DNA of 64,000 bases from Nymphaea colorata (taxonomy: Eukaryota > Streptophyta > Magnoliopsida > Nymphaeales > Nymphaeaceae): contig NC_045140.1 in NCBI RefSeq assembly GCF_008831285.2, forward strand, positions 13,557,036 to 13,621,035, given 5' to 3'. The stretch's first letter is position 1. The number at the start of each line of letters is the position of its first letter. The notes under the pieces were generated by a model. It was not told where the DNA came from. It did not search any database and saw nothing but the letters and a program-made list of their open reading frames with translations. Below are positions 11,071 through 22,938 of the stretch, piece by piece. The position numbers and the translations under genes are program-made.

Positions 11071-13792
11071 CTAAACATGTTAGGGCTTCGTACCCTATTT
11101 CCTTCAATAAAACCACCCGTCCTTTTGTTTTGGTTCACTCTGATGTTTGGGGTCCTTCGGGAGTACCCACTTGTCGTGGTTTTCATTACTTTATGACTCT
11201 TATTGATGACTACTCCTGTTGTACGTTCGTGTACCTGTTGAAAGAACGTAGTGAAGTTTCCGTTATCGTCAAAAATTTTGTTGCCTTTGTTGAGACTCAG
11301 TTTCAGACTTCTATTCAGGCTTTCCGCACTGATAATGCTAGAGAGTATGTCTCTCAATCCCTAAATGATTTCTTGAGGAGCAAGGGTATTATTCATGAAA
11401 CATCCTGGAATTATACACCTCCCCAAAATGGCGTGGCTGAATGGAAGAATCGTCATTTATTAGATGTCACCCGGGCTATTATGTTCCATCGGCATGTTCC
11501 TAACGTTACTGGGGTGATGCACTTCTCACTAGTGCACATCTCATTAACCGTATGCCTACTCGTGTGTTGAATTATGCCTACTCGTGTGTTGAATGGTCAT
11601 TCCCCGTATTCTGTGCTTTGGCCTACTCAGAATCCCTGGCCTCTAACTCCTCGGGTGTTTGGGTGTATTTGTTTTGTACATGATCATAGTCCCTCTCTAA
11701 AAAAACTTGATCCTCGGTCTATCAAGACTGTCTTCTTGGGGTATTCCTCTACTCAGAAGGGATACAAATGTGTTGATCCTACCACTTCCAAAGTTTGTCT
11801 CTCGAGATGTTACTTTTCATGAACATGAGGTATACTTTCCTGTGAATCCTCTTCAGGGGGAGTGTCTAGGGAACAGTGTGGAAGAGTATTCCTCAAATCA
11901 GCTGATTCAGTTTATGGATTTCTTATATTACAAGGCCAGTCACAGTGTGGCAGACATAGTCAGAGATGAAGGGGGCTCTGTAGATGATCAGCCCACTGCC
12001 CGTGATCATTTGTTTGGCCAGGTGTACACCAGGAAGAAGAAAGATGTGGTTGAGGATGTTGATGTTACCAATCCCAATCTTATGAGTTCTCTGGATGACC
12101 CAAGTCCAGTGAATGAAGAGCTTCCCATAGCCTTGCGCAAGGGCACCAGGTCATGTACTTCTCATCCTATTCAGAGATTTGTTTCTTACGCAAAACTTAG
12201 TAAGGATTACAAATGCTTTATTACATCTTTGTCTAAGTCTGTGATTCCCAGGTGTGTGGAAGATGCTAGAGAGGATCCCAAATGGCTACAGGCCATGACA
12301 GAGGAGATGGATGCCTTGGCAAAGAACAACACTTGGGAAGTAGTTGATATTCCCAAGGGTGCTCATTTAGTTGGTTCCAAGTGGGTGTTCAATGTGAAAT
12401 ACAAACCTGATGGTACTGTGGAACGGTATAAGGCTCGTCTTGTTGCAAAGGGGTTCAGTCAAAAATATGGTATTGATTATCTTGAAACTTTTGCCCCTGT
12501 TGCTAAACTGAAAAATGTGAGGGTTATTCTAGCACTTGCTGTACAAAAGAAGTGGAGAATGGACCAGCTTGATGTCAAAAAATGCATTCTTGAACGGCCA
12601 TCTAGAGGAAGAAGTCTATATGAGCATGCCTCCTGGATATACCCAAGGCGGAAAATGTTGTCATCTCAAGAAAGCCTTGTATGGATTAAAGCAGTCTCCA
12701 AGAGCGTGGTTTGAAAGACTGATGATAGTTATGAAGATTAATGGATACAAACAGGGAAATGGTGATGACACTTTATTCATCAAGCAGAGAAATGGCCTGG
12801 TGAGTCTTCTTCTTGCATATGTTGATGATATGATTGTCACAGGTGACGATGAAGAAGAAAAAAGGAAGATGAAGGAGAGGTTAGCTGCTGAATTCGACCT
12901 TAAAGATCTGGGTAAACTAAGGTACTTTCTGGGGATAGAGATTGCTCGATCAGAGACAGGGCTTGTTATGAGCCAAAGGAAGTACACTCTGGATTTGTTA
13001 AAGGAGACAGGTAAACTTGGATGTAGGCCCTTTCTAACTCCAATGGAGTCTGGCACTAAGATCAGCATCAAAACTGGCAACATCCTGGATGTGGAAGGAA
13101 AAGGACGGTATCAGAAGCTGGTTGGTAGGCTCATCTATCTTACTCTAACTCGCCCTGATATCACTTATGTTGTGAATGTTTTGAGTCAGTTTATGCATGC
13201 TCCTACTGATTGTCACTGGAAGAGTACATAAAGAGTGTTGGGGTACCTGAAGAATGATCCAAGGAAAGAATTACTATATACTCAGCAAAACCAACTTAAT
13301 ATTGAAGGATACTCTGATGCAGATTGGGCAGGGTGCACTGATACTAGGAGGTCTACCACAGGGTACTGCATCTTTCTGGGGGGTAACCTGGTTGTATGGA
13401 GAAGTAAAAGGCAGGAAGTTTGTTCTAGATCCAGTGCTGAGGCTGAATACAGGACGGTTGCTATGGGAGTTACAGAAATGTTATGGTTGAAGATCCTTCT
13501 AGCAGATATTGGAGTTGAAATTGAAGAGAAGATGAAGATGTACTGCGACAACAAGTCTGCGATTAACCTTGCAAATAATCCCGTCATGCATGACAGAACT
13601 AAACATGTGGAGATTGATCGCCACTTCATAAGGGAACGCATAGATTCAAAGGAGTTGATCCTGCCTTATATGAAGTCTGAAGATCAAATTGCAGATGTTT
13701 TAACTAAAGCCTTATGTACATCCCAATTTGAAAAGAATGTGAGCAAGCTTGGCATGTTTGACATGTATGCCAAGCTTGAGGGGGAGTGTTAG
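11071..13792 (+). pseudogene. Copia pol remnant (integrase-RT-RNase H), copy 1
   Basis: Integrase starts at AKHVRASYPIS and keeps the catalytic Asp in HSDVWGPSG, the second Asp in FRTDNAREY and the Glu of PPQNGVAEW. RT has YVDDMIVTG near 12818. RNase H has SSAEAEYR and YCDNKSAINLANNP and ends at the stop at 13790-13792. Lesions compared with copy 3: a 1-base loss near 11506; a 22-base tandem duplication at about 11549-11592 that restores the frame but adds a stop; a frameshift near 11795; one extra A in an A-run near 12585; and GAA to TAA at 13229-13231. It cannot make an active protein. Confidence 0.9.
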
Positions 13793-14062
13793 AATATTGT
13801 ACACTGGGAACCGGGTCTGGATATGAACCCGGTCCCATGGGCACGGGAACCGAGAGTGGCTCGGTACCCTAGGCGGGTCTCCCTCTTATATTCGCACTTA
13901 TTGTTGTTTTTGTTGATTAAGTGAAAATAATCTTCTCTCTCCTAGGGTTGCGGTTTTGCCCCTAGGTTAGAGCTTCTCCGTGGTTTTTCACATCTCCATG
14001 AGGTTTTCCACATATATCTTGTGTTTTGTCTTTGTTTTCCTCTTCCATTGCGTGTTTCTACA
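13787..14062 (+). repeat. 3' LTR of copia copy 1
   Basis: It starts just after the polypurine tract TTGAGGGGGAG and runs TGTTAGAATATTG to GTGTTTCTACA, followed by the target duplication GTTCA. Two consecutive palindromes lie near its start: the ACCGGGT/ACCCGGT stem, then GGGAACCGAG...CTCGGTACCC with one mismatch. The U5-like half has TCTCTCCTAGGGTTGCGGTT, also present in copy 3. Confidence 0.92.
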
Positions 14063-14067
14063 GTTCA

Positions 14068-15060
14068 CAAAATAATCCATCAATCACATCACAATCTTAG
14101 GATCCCACGATCCTAGGAACACACATTCACACATTTGCCTAGGCAGGAATTTGCCTGCAATGCTGCCATACCTGTCGCGTGCCCTCAAAACTCTCCAAAA
14201 TGCATCGAGCTTTGAATCTGGTCGCTCAAGGTCGACGAGACGTGCCCGGTGTACCTGCAGACATAACCACAAAATAAGATTTCTACTAGATACCTATACG
14301 ATCCAAACAAACATAAAACAAAATCATTGAGGCACATGTCATCGCATCAAGAAGGTGTCGACGAGTATTGTCGACCTACAAGCCCTCCAATAGGCCTCCT
14401 CCTAACCTTTTGACGTTGCCACTAAACGTCAAAATTCACTGTTTCGATCAATCCATCACAACCCAATTCTCATTTGCTTTTTTTAGTCGATGCATCAACC
14501 CCATAGTCATATCCAACTTACGTATGCTTTCCCAAATAACTCCAAGATACACCCGTTCACAAAAGCATGTGCCACGTGCTCACTAAGACAGTTCTAAATC
14601 TTCCCCACAACATCACAATCTCTACCATGCTTCCTTATTGCTTCGAAAATCAACACCTCAAGCTTAAAAGATCAATATATACATGAATCATCGTTTCTCC
14701 AACATAATCCTAAACTTTCCCCAAAAAGCAAAGTCGCTAACATGAATCATCAAATTCTAAATTCTAGCATGCTCAAACAATAATTATACACACTCCAATA
14801 GAAAATAATAGTTGATTTAGGCTTGGTTAAGCCTCGCTCACCCTAAAATTAAAGCCTAGACTGCTGCAATCCTCTCGGCAGCCACCTCAAGCGTTCAATC
14901 GATCCCCAAGCGACAAAAAATCGTGCAATGCCGCCTCCACCAACACCGTCTAAATACTGTTACGAGGAAAAGAACACATCCCCCAAGCTGGAATCCTATC
15001 AAACAGTGATAAAATCAGCGAGGAAGATTGCTCGGTTGGGGAAAAAGGGAAAAACAATCA
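14068..15060. other. Non-coding DNA after copia copy 1
   Basis: This is the continuation of the DNA interrupted by copy 1 (ATCAATCACATC words on both sides). Only short, low-complexity reading frames are present. No gene, RNA or element border is supported. Confidence 0.35.
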
Positions 15061-15372
15061 GAAAATGGGGAGAGAGAGCTCAAGTAGGGAGCGTGTGGGC
15101 AGGGAGAGGCGTTGACAGAGGGAGGCAGACAGAGAGAGGGTTCGGACAGAAATGGGAAAAACGGCAGTGAGGGTGAGAGTGCGTGAGAGAGAGAGAGAGA
15201 GAGAGTGAGGGTGCTGACAGAGAGGGAAGAATGCAGGCAGAGGAGGTGCGTGCAAGGATGCGTGGGAGGAAGAGGGAGAGCATGCGTGGAGGGAGAGAGA
15301 AAATGCTGCAGAGAGGGGAGGATGCGCAGGAGGGACAGGGAGGGGGGAGGCAGGTATAGAGGGCGAGAGAGA
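15061..15372. repeat. GA-rich low-complexity tract with (GA)n
   Basis: The plus strand is dominated by G and A, including a pure GAGAGA run at about 15184-15204; the minus strand is correspondingly C/T-rich. Overlapping reading frames here are Arg/Glu-rich or Ser/Leu/Pro-rich on opposite strands, which is a composition artefact and not evidence of coding. Confidence 0.7.
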
Positions 15373-15605
15373 TTACCCACGAGCTGCCGCCGCCGGTCCT
15401 AGCCACCGCCACAACCACTCGTCTGCCCACTTCTTCCATGTTGCGGTTGTAGCAGAGGAAACAGTCGAAGAAGGAGAAGAAGAAGATGCTGAAGAAGTCG
15501 AGGGAGGAAAACTCCCTCGCGCGACGGGCTCCCTTCCACGAGTGGAGCTCGGGTCCGGGTCTGGACCCGCTCCAGCCCAACCTGTCTTAACAAAAGGAAC
15601 GAGCG

Positions 15606-15851
15606 TTACAACGCCGTTCCCCCATTCCTAACATGCTGCTCAGCAATCTGAGTCGCCCAGATTGAAGACGCAGCTCTGATTGAATTGGAGTTCCAAAACG
15701 TAGACTGATTCCTCCAAACACAATAGAAGTAACAAAGATGTAGCATCGTTACTAAAAACCTACGAGTTTGAAATCCCAGTCCGCCAAAATACCCTAAAAG
15801 CTGCCCCCGGAGACCTTCAGTAGAGCTTGCTCGGGCCGCAAAGGACTGCAT
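15606..15851 (-). mobile_element. Possible LINE reverse-transcriptase tail fragment
   Basis: The minus-strand frame has the pattern of the C-terminal zinc-binding tail of plant non-LTR retrotransposons: a hydrophobic stretch LHLCYFYCVWRNQSTFW followed by an Asn/Ser/Ile-rich segment, like the usual ATVYHIWRERN region. It is only about 80 residues, has no upstream RT domain, and no poly(A) tail is evident. The assignment rests on one motif. Confidence 0.3.
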
Positions 15852-17304
15852 TCATGATATCAAGGATAATCATGTAAACATGAATAAAGTATCCCCGACA
15901 TTTTATCGGGACTTTAGTTTTTTCATGTTTTCCTCCTTCATATTTTATTCCATTTCTTTCTCTTGTTGAGGAAAAAACAATCTTGTCTGATGAGCAAGTA
16001 GAGTTGAAGCAAACACCTGTTGGGGGCTAGGGTCACCCACCTAATTCAATGATCCAAGTCACAAAAAAAATTTGGTCTCAACAATTCACAAAGAAAACAT
16101 TGTCCTTCTTACCATTATTTAATTTTTAATTATTTATTTAAATCTAACAATCTTGCAACTACTTCTAATTTCGAGCCCAATCCAAACTATCGATGAAGAA
16201 AGAGGGATCTACAGGAGGGTGAAGCTCCTTTCTATAAGGGGGCACTCATGTTCTTATTATAAGTATAAGATTATAAGATAGTGATTTTATCCGCATATGT
16301 TTGTTTGGTAAAAATAATAATCTTCTCCCTTGATCATCATTCAAAATGAAAAGTATTCAATTAAAACATGAAAACGTAACTGAATTGGTCCTAGTTACTC
16401 TAGCTACTTTGAAATTCGATGGTGTTTTTCATAGTAGTCCAAGGGATTGGTTCACGTTTGGACATGCTTCGTTTGCTTTGCTTCTTTTTCGGCCACATTT
16501 GGCATGGTGCTAGAATGTTGTGGCCAATTGGGTACACCAGCCCAAATAAATTGTTTTATTTATGTATGAATACCTCTTTAACTTTTATTATTTATATATG
16601 GGTGCCCCTTAAAGTTTAAGGTTGAAACTATTATTAATCTAGAGCCTCCTTGCATACCAATGGAGCACACCTAACTCTTACTTGTAGGAAGAGATGTTTC
16701 CTGCCCATTGCACTAACCCCCTCGGAGATACCTTCATCTTGGAGTCCAGGAGTTACCGTTAAAGGGTTTAATAGCTGATTCCACAAGGCTCAGACCAGGG
16801 TTTCTCTTCAAACCTTGTGAAGAAAAATGTGACACACAGCTAGGTGACTGCAAATTATGCACCAAAGCAAACATGTGGTCTTCAAGATGACTCAAATTGT
16901 ATCCTCCACATTTCCACATGCAGTTGTGGGAAGTGATATATGCTGCCTTTGATGCAAGAAGTGGTTCCAGTGGCCTTTGAATAATGACACAGCTCCAAGA
17001 TAAGAGAAGGAACTCAATGGTTTTCTTTGTAAAGAAAAAAAACGTACAAATAACAACTTTCATATTGGGGATCAATGTACACTTTGGTTACACAACATGG
17101 TCAGTCGAAGCAGCCTCCTATAGCCTCTCATTCTCATGTTACAAGGATCCTTCCCTTAAAGTTCCAAGTTACTACAATCTGCAGAAATCTTGTGAGTGAA
17201 TATCATACAGGAAACATCATAATTGCATTGGCCACTTTTGTTCTATGCTCCCTTTCAACATACAAGAGATGACAATAACAGTCTAACTGGAAGACACAAA
17301 GAAA
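15852..17304. other. Intergenic DNA, no gene supported
   Basis: AT-rich sequence with short stop-limited frames only. It lies downstream of the 3' end of the ACR-type gene and may contain its 3' UTR close to 17305. No repeats with clear borders were seen. Confidence 0.4.
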
Positions 17305-20300
17305 TCAAGAATGTGATCGCACAAGCCCGAAAGTACAGAGGGATCTGGACCTGAAGAAGTTGCTAAACAGAAACTTGGTGCTAGATTCTTGAGGAGCAGA
17401 GTTCAGACCAGCAGAGTTGTGTCTCACTTTAAGAATTGTTTGTCCAATCACTGACCTTATCGCGTCAATTGTCTTTTCATCAACAGGATGCCCAGAGGCA
17501 CCACACACATAGAAAGTGTTGATTGCTTTGCCCCCTCTGGTTGTTACTTCTGCTCTAGTGACAGATAAACTATTCTCACGAAACAGCCTTGTGACATCCG
17601 AAAGCAGGCCAACTCTATCAGTGGCACATAATTCGAGCTTCAGCCCCTGAAATTCCCAACAATTTAAGAAGGAATGAGTGTTGAATGGAAGAATATGGGC
17701 AAAAGCAAAAGTTGGGAAACAACACCTACAGGGTACACCGCTACAGAAATCAAAAACGCCAAATTATAAGGCCAGTCACAGGAAGAAGAAATGTTAAAAC
17801 TTAAAACAGCATTTTTCATTCTTAAGATTAAAGAGAATAAAGAAATCTACACAAATAATGATTCCTATATCTCAAATCTAGATATCAGATATTCTACAGT
17901 TGCTTAAATTAATATATATGGACAATTAAAGGGTGATGTTCTGAACTACCTTGTGTACACTAACTCCTTCTGTTTAATATTTTAAAAATGTAACTGGCCA
18001 AAACAATGAACCATAATACTGTAATATTCAAGGATAAAAAACAACCTGCTCATCATGAGCGCTGAAATTGAAGATCCATTCATAGCAAATGCAGTTGAGA
18101 AAAGATTCACTTAAGACATTTCCAAACATAGACATATTAATTAATAATTCCATGACTCTGATTCTAAAATTCAAAATGTTTTGCAAAACCCTATATCAAG
18201 GAACAAATGACATTAACAGGTCCAATCAAAATATTCTGCAAAACCCTATACCAAGGAACAAATGACATTAACAGAAACAAGGACTATGAAACAAATTAAG
18301 TACAGAAGTATTTGCGATAACAGACCTCTGAAACTCTTCTCTCTGTTGCTGCCTGAAGACATTGGACAAGGCGCTGCCTTTCAGCTTCTGAATTTACAGG
18401 GCATCCATCTAAATGACAAATATAGTATTCCTTCGATGAAAAAAGTAACAAAAAGAAAAGGATTCAGACTGACATGTCATCAGACACTTTGTACAATTTC
18501 GAGAAAATGAACAGGTTTGTTTCACAAGTAATAAAAACCACAGAAAGATCTATTTTCATATTCCAATACACAATCAGTTTTAAATTTATGGAACTGGATT
18601 TGACTTGCTGTAATTCTGAGGGACTATCTAGTCACAGTTCAGTATTACCTGATAAGCTTCAGGTGTTTCTGCATCAACGTTTGCGTGAAAAACCACATAT
18701 TGCATGTCCGTCAAAGTACATACTGTATCAAAAAGAAGCTTTGGCCTATCCCTGCAGCGAATGGTGACAACTGACAACTGAGTAGTCCTTCTCAGTGCAA
18801 TCCATAACGGTTACATGAGGCCTAGACTGTCAATTATGCAGTCTTGATCACCTCTTTCATAATCCCGGTCAGCAAACATCATCTGGTGCAGCCTCCTCTC
18901 AGTGTGAGTATGACCAAAAGAAACAGTTGCACTTGCACCTCTACTTCTGTTGTTGCCTCTCAATACATTGCATAGAAGCTCCTTGATCCTAGAAAGTCTT
19001 TGTGGGTCATTAATAGGCAAACCAGTTGCTTCATCAGTTACATGTATCACTGCTCCAGCTCTAGTGTTATGGGTCCAGAGTTCAACATTCACCACATTGC
19101 ACTTGAGATAGTCAAGAACTTCAGAAACTTCGGAGAGTAAACCTGGACGATCGGTACCCGTTAACTCAATTGATGTGTTCCCATTTGATGGTTGGATACC
19201 AATGAACCTTCCCATAGTATGGAGGCAAGAGGGATCCTCACCTAGAGACTGCACATTTAGTTACCCAACATCACATGCTTAGTTAAAGTTAGTAGAAAAC
19301 GGAAATGTTGATTGGCTGTTTAAACAGCAACCAATTAGATTCCAAGTTAGCTTGGTTTAACATAGCATAGGAAATGCAATGTTCAAAGGTGACTAGTTCA
19401 ACCAAACCCATTCGAGGAAAAATAGAAGAAACCAACTAGTTCATTTATTCTGACATGTAAAAAAGGACACAGAGAAGGCCAAGCTTCTGTGTAGTCAATG
19501 GGGACTTCTTAACTTGTCATGCTCAGAGTTGACTTTCTGGTCTACTGACTGGTTTAAATACATTCATCTTGAATTATAAGGAAGCTAAATCTAATTTTCA
19601 TGGAACTGCATTTCTTTTTTTAAAAAAAAGAAAAAACCGCTCAGATTAGCTGAGTAGTACCAAACCACTCAAGTGTTCTGAATGTGGAAATGCAAACAAT
19701 TCAAGTTCACCGAAGGTAGAAATACGGACAATCAGACTCCATGGACTTCAAAACAAAAATCAGACAAAATCTCAAGAACAAGCAGACAGAAGAGGTAAGG
19801 TAACAACTGAAAATTCTAAGGCATGCTGGTGGTAGATGAAGACAATAACATGAACAAAGCAGATCAGCAGCAAACATTCAGCAAAAGCTCCAACTCAACT
19901 TCACCCCAAAAATGTTGAAAATACAGATAATTAAAATGTACCTCTCGAATGCAATCCAAAATCTTCTCATCTCTGACTTTTTTCCCCTCTGAATCAGTTA
20001 CATTAAAAACTTCAACAGAAACAAAAGTTAGGAAAGAACAGTCAGATCCTTATAGTCCACATTAATGGGGAACGAAAATAGAAAAGATACTAACGCTTCA
20101 ATGAAAGAACAAGTACAGTTCTCTATGAAATCGAGCTCTCAAAATAGGTTTCCTCAATAAACTAAAACTGTGGTGAAAAAGATATACTTGAATACTGGTA
20201 CTTCAAAATACTTGAAGAATAGGATTTTTTTCTCATTTTGGACAACAAAATATAATAACTTATTTTGGCCCGCATGGGATTCTCAAATTATGTAAGAAAT

Positions 20301-20702
20301 AGACGAAGATAGAATTACCATCCATGAACCAACCCCCGTCTGAAGAAATGTAGGCCTTCATGATAATGAGATTTAAATCAGTGAGTATCTGGACAACTTC
20401 CAGAAGTATGCCATGTTTGTTTGCACTATCCACCTGCATCAACCCATATAGATATAACAAGTTAACAAGAAAAAAAAATCCAAAACAAATACAAAAGCAA
20501 AAGAATTGATTAAAATCTACCCTGACAACCGTTGCGTTATTGCATGACTCATTGTCAATTACCACCCTGACGTAAAAAAAGAGGAAACAAAAGAAGAATA
20601 GAGATTAGCAGTTTTCAGGCGATTGGTAAACCAGAAACAGGGATGAGAATTAGAGCTGGGAGGATTCATCCTTCTGACTAGTTTCGCGTATTCGTCCTCC
20701 AT
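17305..20702 (-). pseudogene. ACR: ACT-domain-repeat (ACR) protein gene, damaged copy
   Basis: Seven minus-strand exons: 20656-20702 (ATG, MEDEYAKLVRRMNPP), 20521-20566, 20319-20433, 19942-20009, 18649-19248, 18326-18430 and 17305-17646 (stop). Total 1323 bases, about 440 residues, close to plant ACR proteins. Four ACT domains are visible: [58 protein letters not shown]; and ATDRVGLLSDVTRLFREN. ACR proteins are thought to be regulatory amino-acid-sensing proteins without a catalytic domain. Three lesions: a 1-base loss near 18814-18820 gives a TAA at 18811-18813; a 7-base tandem duplication at 18766-18779 restores the frame; and the first exon's donor reads CT, not GT, at 20655-20654. All other splice sites are canonical. 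It could be a young pseudogene or a functional gene with sequence errors. ACR4/5/6-like is the best family match. Confidence 0.85.
18172..18275. repeat. Tandem duplication, ~55-base period, in an ACR intron
   Basis: Copies at 18172-18220 and 18227-18275 share CAAAATRTTYTGCAAAACCC and AAGGAACAAATGACATTAACAG with few differences. The array lies in the intron before the last exon. Confidence 0.85.
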
Positions 20703-21210
20703 AGTCCACGAGACGTCCATATATAGCTTATGAACCAACGAAGGAGTAAAGCACTCTGTTTCTTTTTCTTTAATTTTCTCGAAAGAAGCAAGGAGGTTCG
20801 AGTGTGGTGCCCAAAACCAGTTGTAGAAACCACCAACGTGTGGAAATCAGCAATAGGCAAAGAAACAACTCTCACCGATCTCAGGAAAAACTAGCATCCT
20901 CTCTCCCTCTCTCTCTCACTTTCTCTCCATAATAAGTTGAAGGCATTTGTGAATTGCGATGCTAGAAAAGAAAGAAGGTTGTAGCGAAACTAGAGAAGTC
21001 TCTCTCTGAGATAAGTTCGAAGGAAGCTTGTTGCTGTAGCTGAGAGAGACTACAAAATGTAGACGAAGAGGAGGAGTGGGGAGAGGCTTCAGACCCTCCT
21101 CTCCTTCACGCTTCCTTTCATAGTCCCCTCCAGGATTCTGTCGTTCACCTCGTCACCAGCTCTACCACTTCACTTTATCCTACCTCCCATCCGGACCATG
21201 TCTGGTAAAA
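20703..21210 (-). promoter_or_regulatory. Presumed 5' flank/leader of the ACR-type gene
   Basis: Directly upstream of the ATG at 20702 on the minus strand. It contains GA/CT-rich stretches (20895-20930, 20995-21065), common in plant leaders. A TATATAT at about 20717-20723 is too near the ATG to be a normal TATA box. No transcription start can be fixed from sequence. Confidence 0.3.
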
Positions 21211-22591
21211 TACAGTTTTGAAATTCCCATCTTTCGGACAAATAAATTTTATATATAACATGGAATTAATCGGCTCATATATATAAATAAATACATATAT
21301 CCTATATTTATTTATTTAATGTGATGTGTGCGTAGAATATTTGGCAATTGCAAAAACAAGAGAATAAATCATCAGAATTGATTTAATGAATAGTCGTTGA
21401 GAACAAATGCTCATAATTGGCTTAATTAATTGTATTAGCAGAGACCCACTTCTCAGTTTGAGTGAGGCAGGGACCAGGTTCAGATCCCGGCTAAAATTAT
21501 CCGGTCTGATTTAAACTGTCCATTCTCATTAGCTCAGGTGTTCAACTAGTTTAGCTAATTAGGGTTGGACTCGAACTCATGTAAGTTCAACTTGTTAATA
21601 AACGAGCCGAATTTGAGTTTGATTTGCTCGAACTCGACTCAACTTGTTTAATAAACGAGTCGAATTTGGGTTTGATTTACACGAGCTCAACTTATTGTAT
21701 TGCCTGTTTGTTAATCTATATTAGGTAATTTTTTATGATTTTTAACACTTTTATATTGTTTTACTTTTTATTAAAAAAATAAAATGTCACGAACTTAAAT
21801 AAATTGAACCTGACTTGAGTTCAAAACAATAAATATGTGACTCGAGCTGAAACTTTGGTTTGGATTCAAATCATGAAAAACCATATCCAGGGTCCGAAAT
21901 CTCATACCCAAGCCTTTCAGCATGTCGTGTGAGAATTAAGCACAACAAACAAATGATATTGAATGAGGCCAAAAGTGGCGCTTTTTTTAGATCCATATTG
22001 TAATGTATTTAATTAATCTAAAGGTTAGCCGTCCGTTATGCACATGCTCTGCCATTTCACCAGTGTTTCTTTAAATCGAACTTTCCGAATGTTAAAAACT
22101 TTTAGTTAAAAAAGTGCTTTTTTAGGGTGTAAAAACGAATTTTACAACTCGAAAAATTTAAACTTTTATTGTTCCTCTGTGTTTTGTTTCATAATTTTTT
22201 TTTTCATTTTGTCTACAATGACTTTGATGTATGTGTGTTTATTTGTAACAGAGCACACCGTTCTATCAGTTCTAAATGCATGATAGGGATTTTGTGTTTT
22301 GGGTAGTATACATTTAAATCTTATGTATGTGATTTCGACTTAGTTTATGTAAATAAAGTTGAGTTTTCTTGAGGTTTTTTTATATTTTGTTTATGACGAA
22401 TGCAATTTATACTCATAGCAAGTTCCTCCCTCCACTCTTTGTGTTTTTGGTTTTTCTTGCACATTATTTGTTTTCCAATTATTTATGCACTCTTTTATGC
22501 CTTGAAGTTTAAGGCAGATAGGTAACCATCATGCCTCATGGTTGTAAGAAAGTAGGCCTGTGACAATTAACATGTTAATTTATTGTTTTGT

Positions 22592-22593
<2 letters not shown>

Positions 22594-22657
<64 letters not shown>
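22594..22657. repeat. (TA)n microsatellite
   Basis: An uninterrupted run of about 32 TA units. Confidence 0.97.
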
Positions 22658-22663
<6 letters not shown>

Positions 22664-22903
22664 GTGATTCGATGAAAAACATATATTAAGTTAATTGTTT
22701 CTAAAATAATATTTTTAATAAAAAAAACAGCTCTTATACCATCAAAGTTTGGATAGTAGAAAAAATATTTTTTTTACAAAAATACTTAAACTAAAACACG
22801 ATTTATATTAAAGTAATACTTATAGAAAACATATTAGAAGCTTCATATTTTGTGACTTTTAGCATGAATGTAAGAGGTTGGGCTTTATGTGGTAAATACC
22901 AAT

Positions 22904-22906
<3 letters not shown>

Positions 22907-22936
<30 letters not shown>
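22907..22936. repeat. (TA)n microsatellite
   Basis: About 15 uninterrupted TA units. Confidence 0.95.

Positions 22937-22938
<2 letters not shown>

Larger units (their letters stand above)
11017..14062 (+). mobile_element. Ty1/copia retrotransposon, copy 1 (internally deleted, TSD-bounded)
   Basis: The element is bounded by an exact 5-base target duplication GTTCA at 11012-11016 and 14063-14067. The 3' LTR is 13787-14062 (276 bases, TGTTAGAATA to TTTCTACA). The 5' LTR survives only for its first ~54 bases (11017-11070). It then jumps directly to the integrase zinc-domain sequence (AKHVRASYPIS), so the rest of that LTR, the primer site, gag, protease and the start of integrase are lost. LTR and pol sequence share TGG at the junction, a 3-base microhomology. 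Order of what remains is integrase, reverse transcriptase, RNase H, as in Ty1/copia. It is a sister of copy 3 at 41269-46543, with LTRs from a related subfamily. Confidence 0.93.

Noticed and set aside
15015-15580. Long overlapping minus-strand frames rich in Ser, Leu and Pro
   Set aside because: They arise from a GA-rich plus strand; composition is low-complexity and several frames are open at once.
20717-20723. TATATAT upstream of the ACR-type ATG as a TATA box
   Set aside because: It lies about 15 bases before the ATG, too close for a normal start site and leader.
21470-21495. tRNA B-box-like GGTTCAGATCC suggesting a SINE
   Set aside because: One mismatch to the B-box and no A-box at the correct distance or target duplication.
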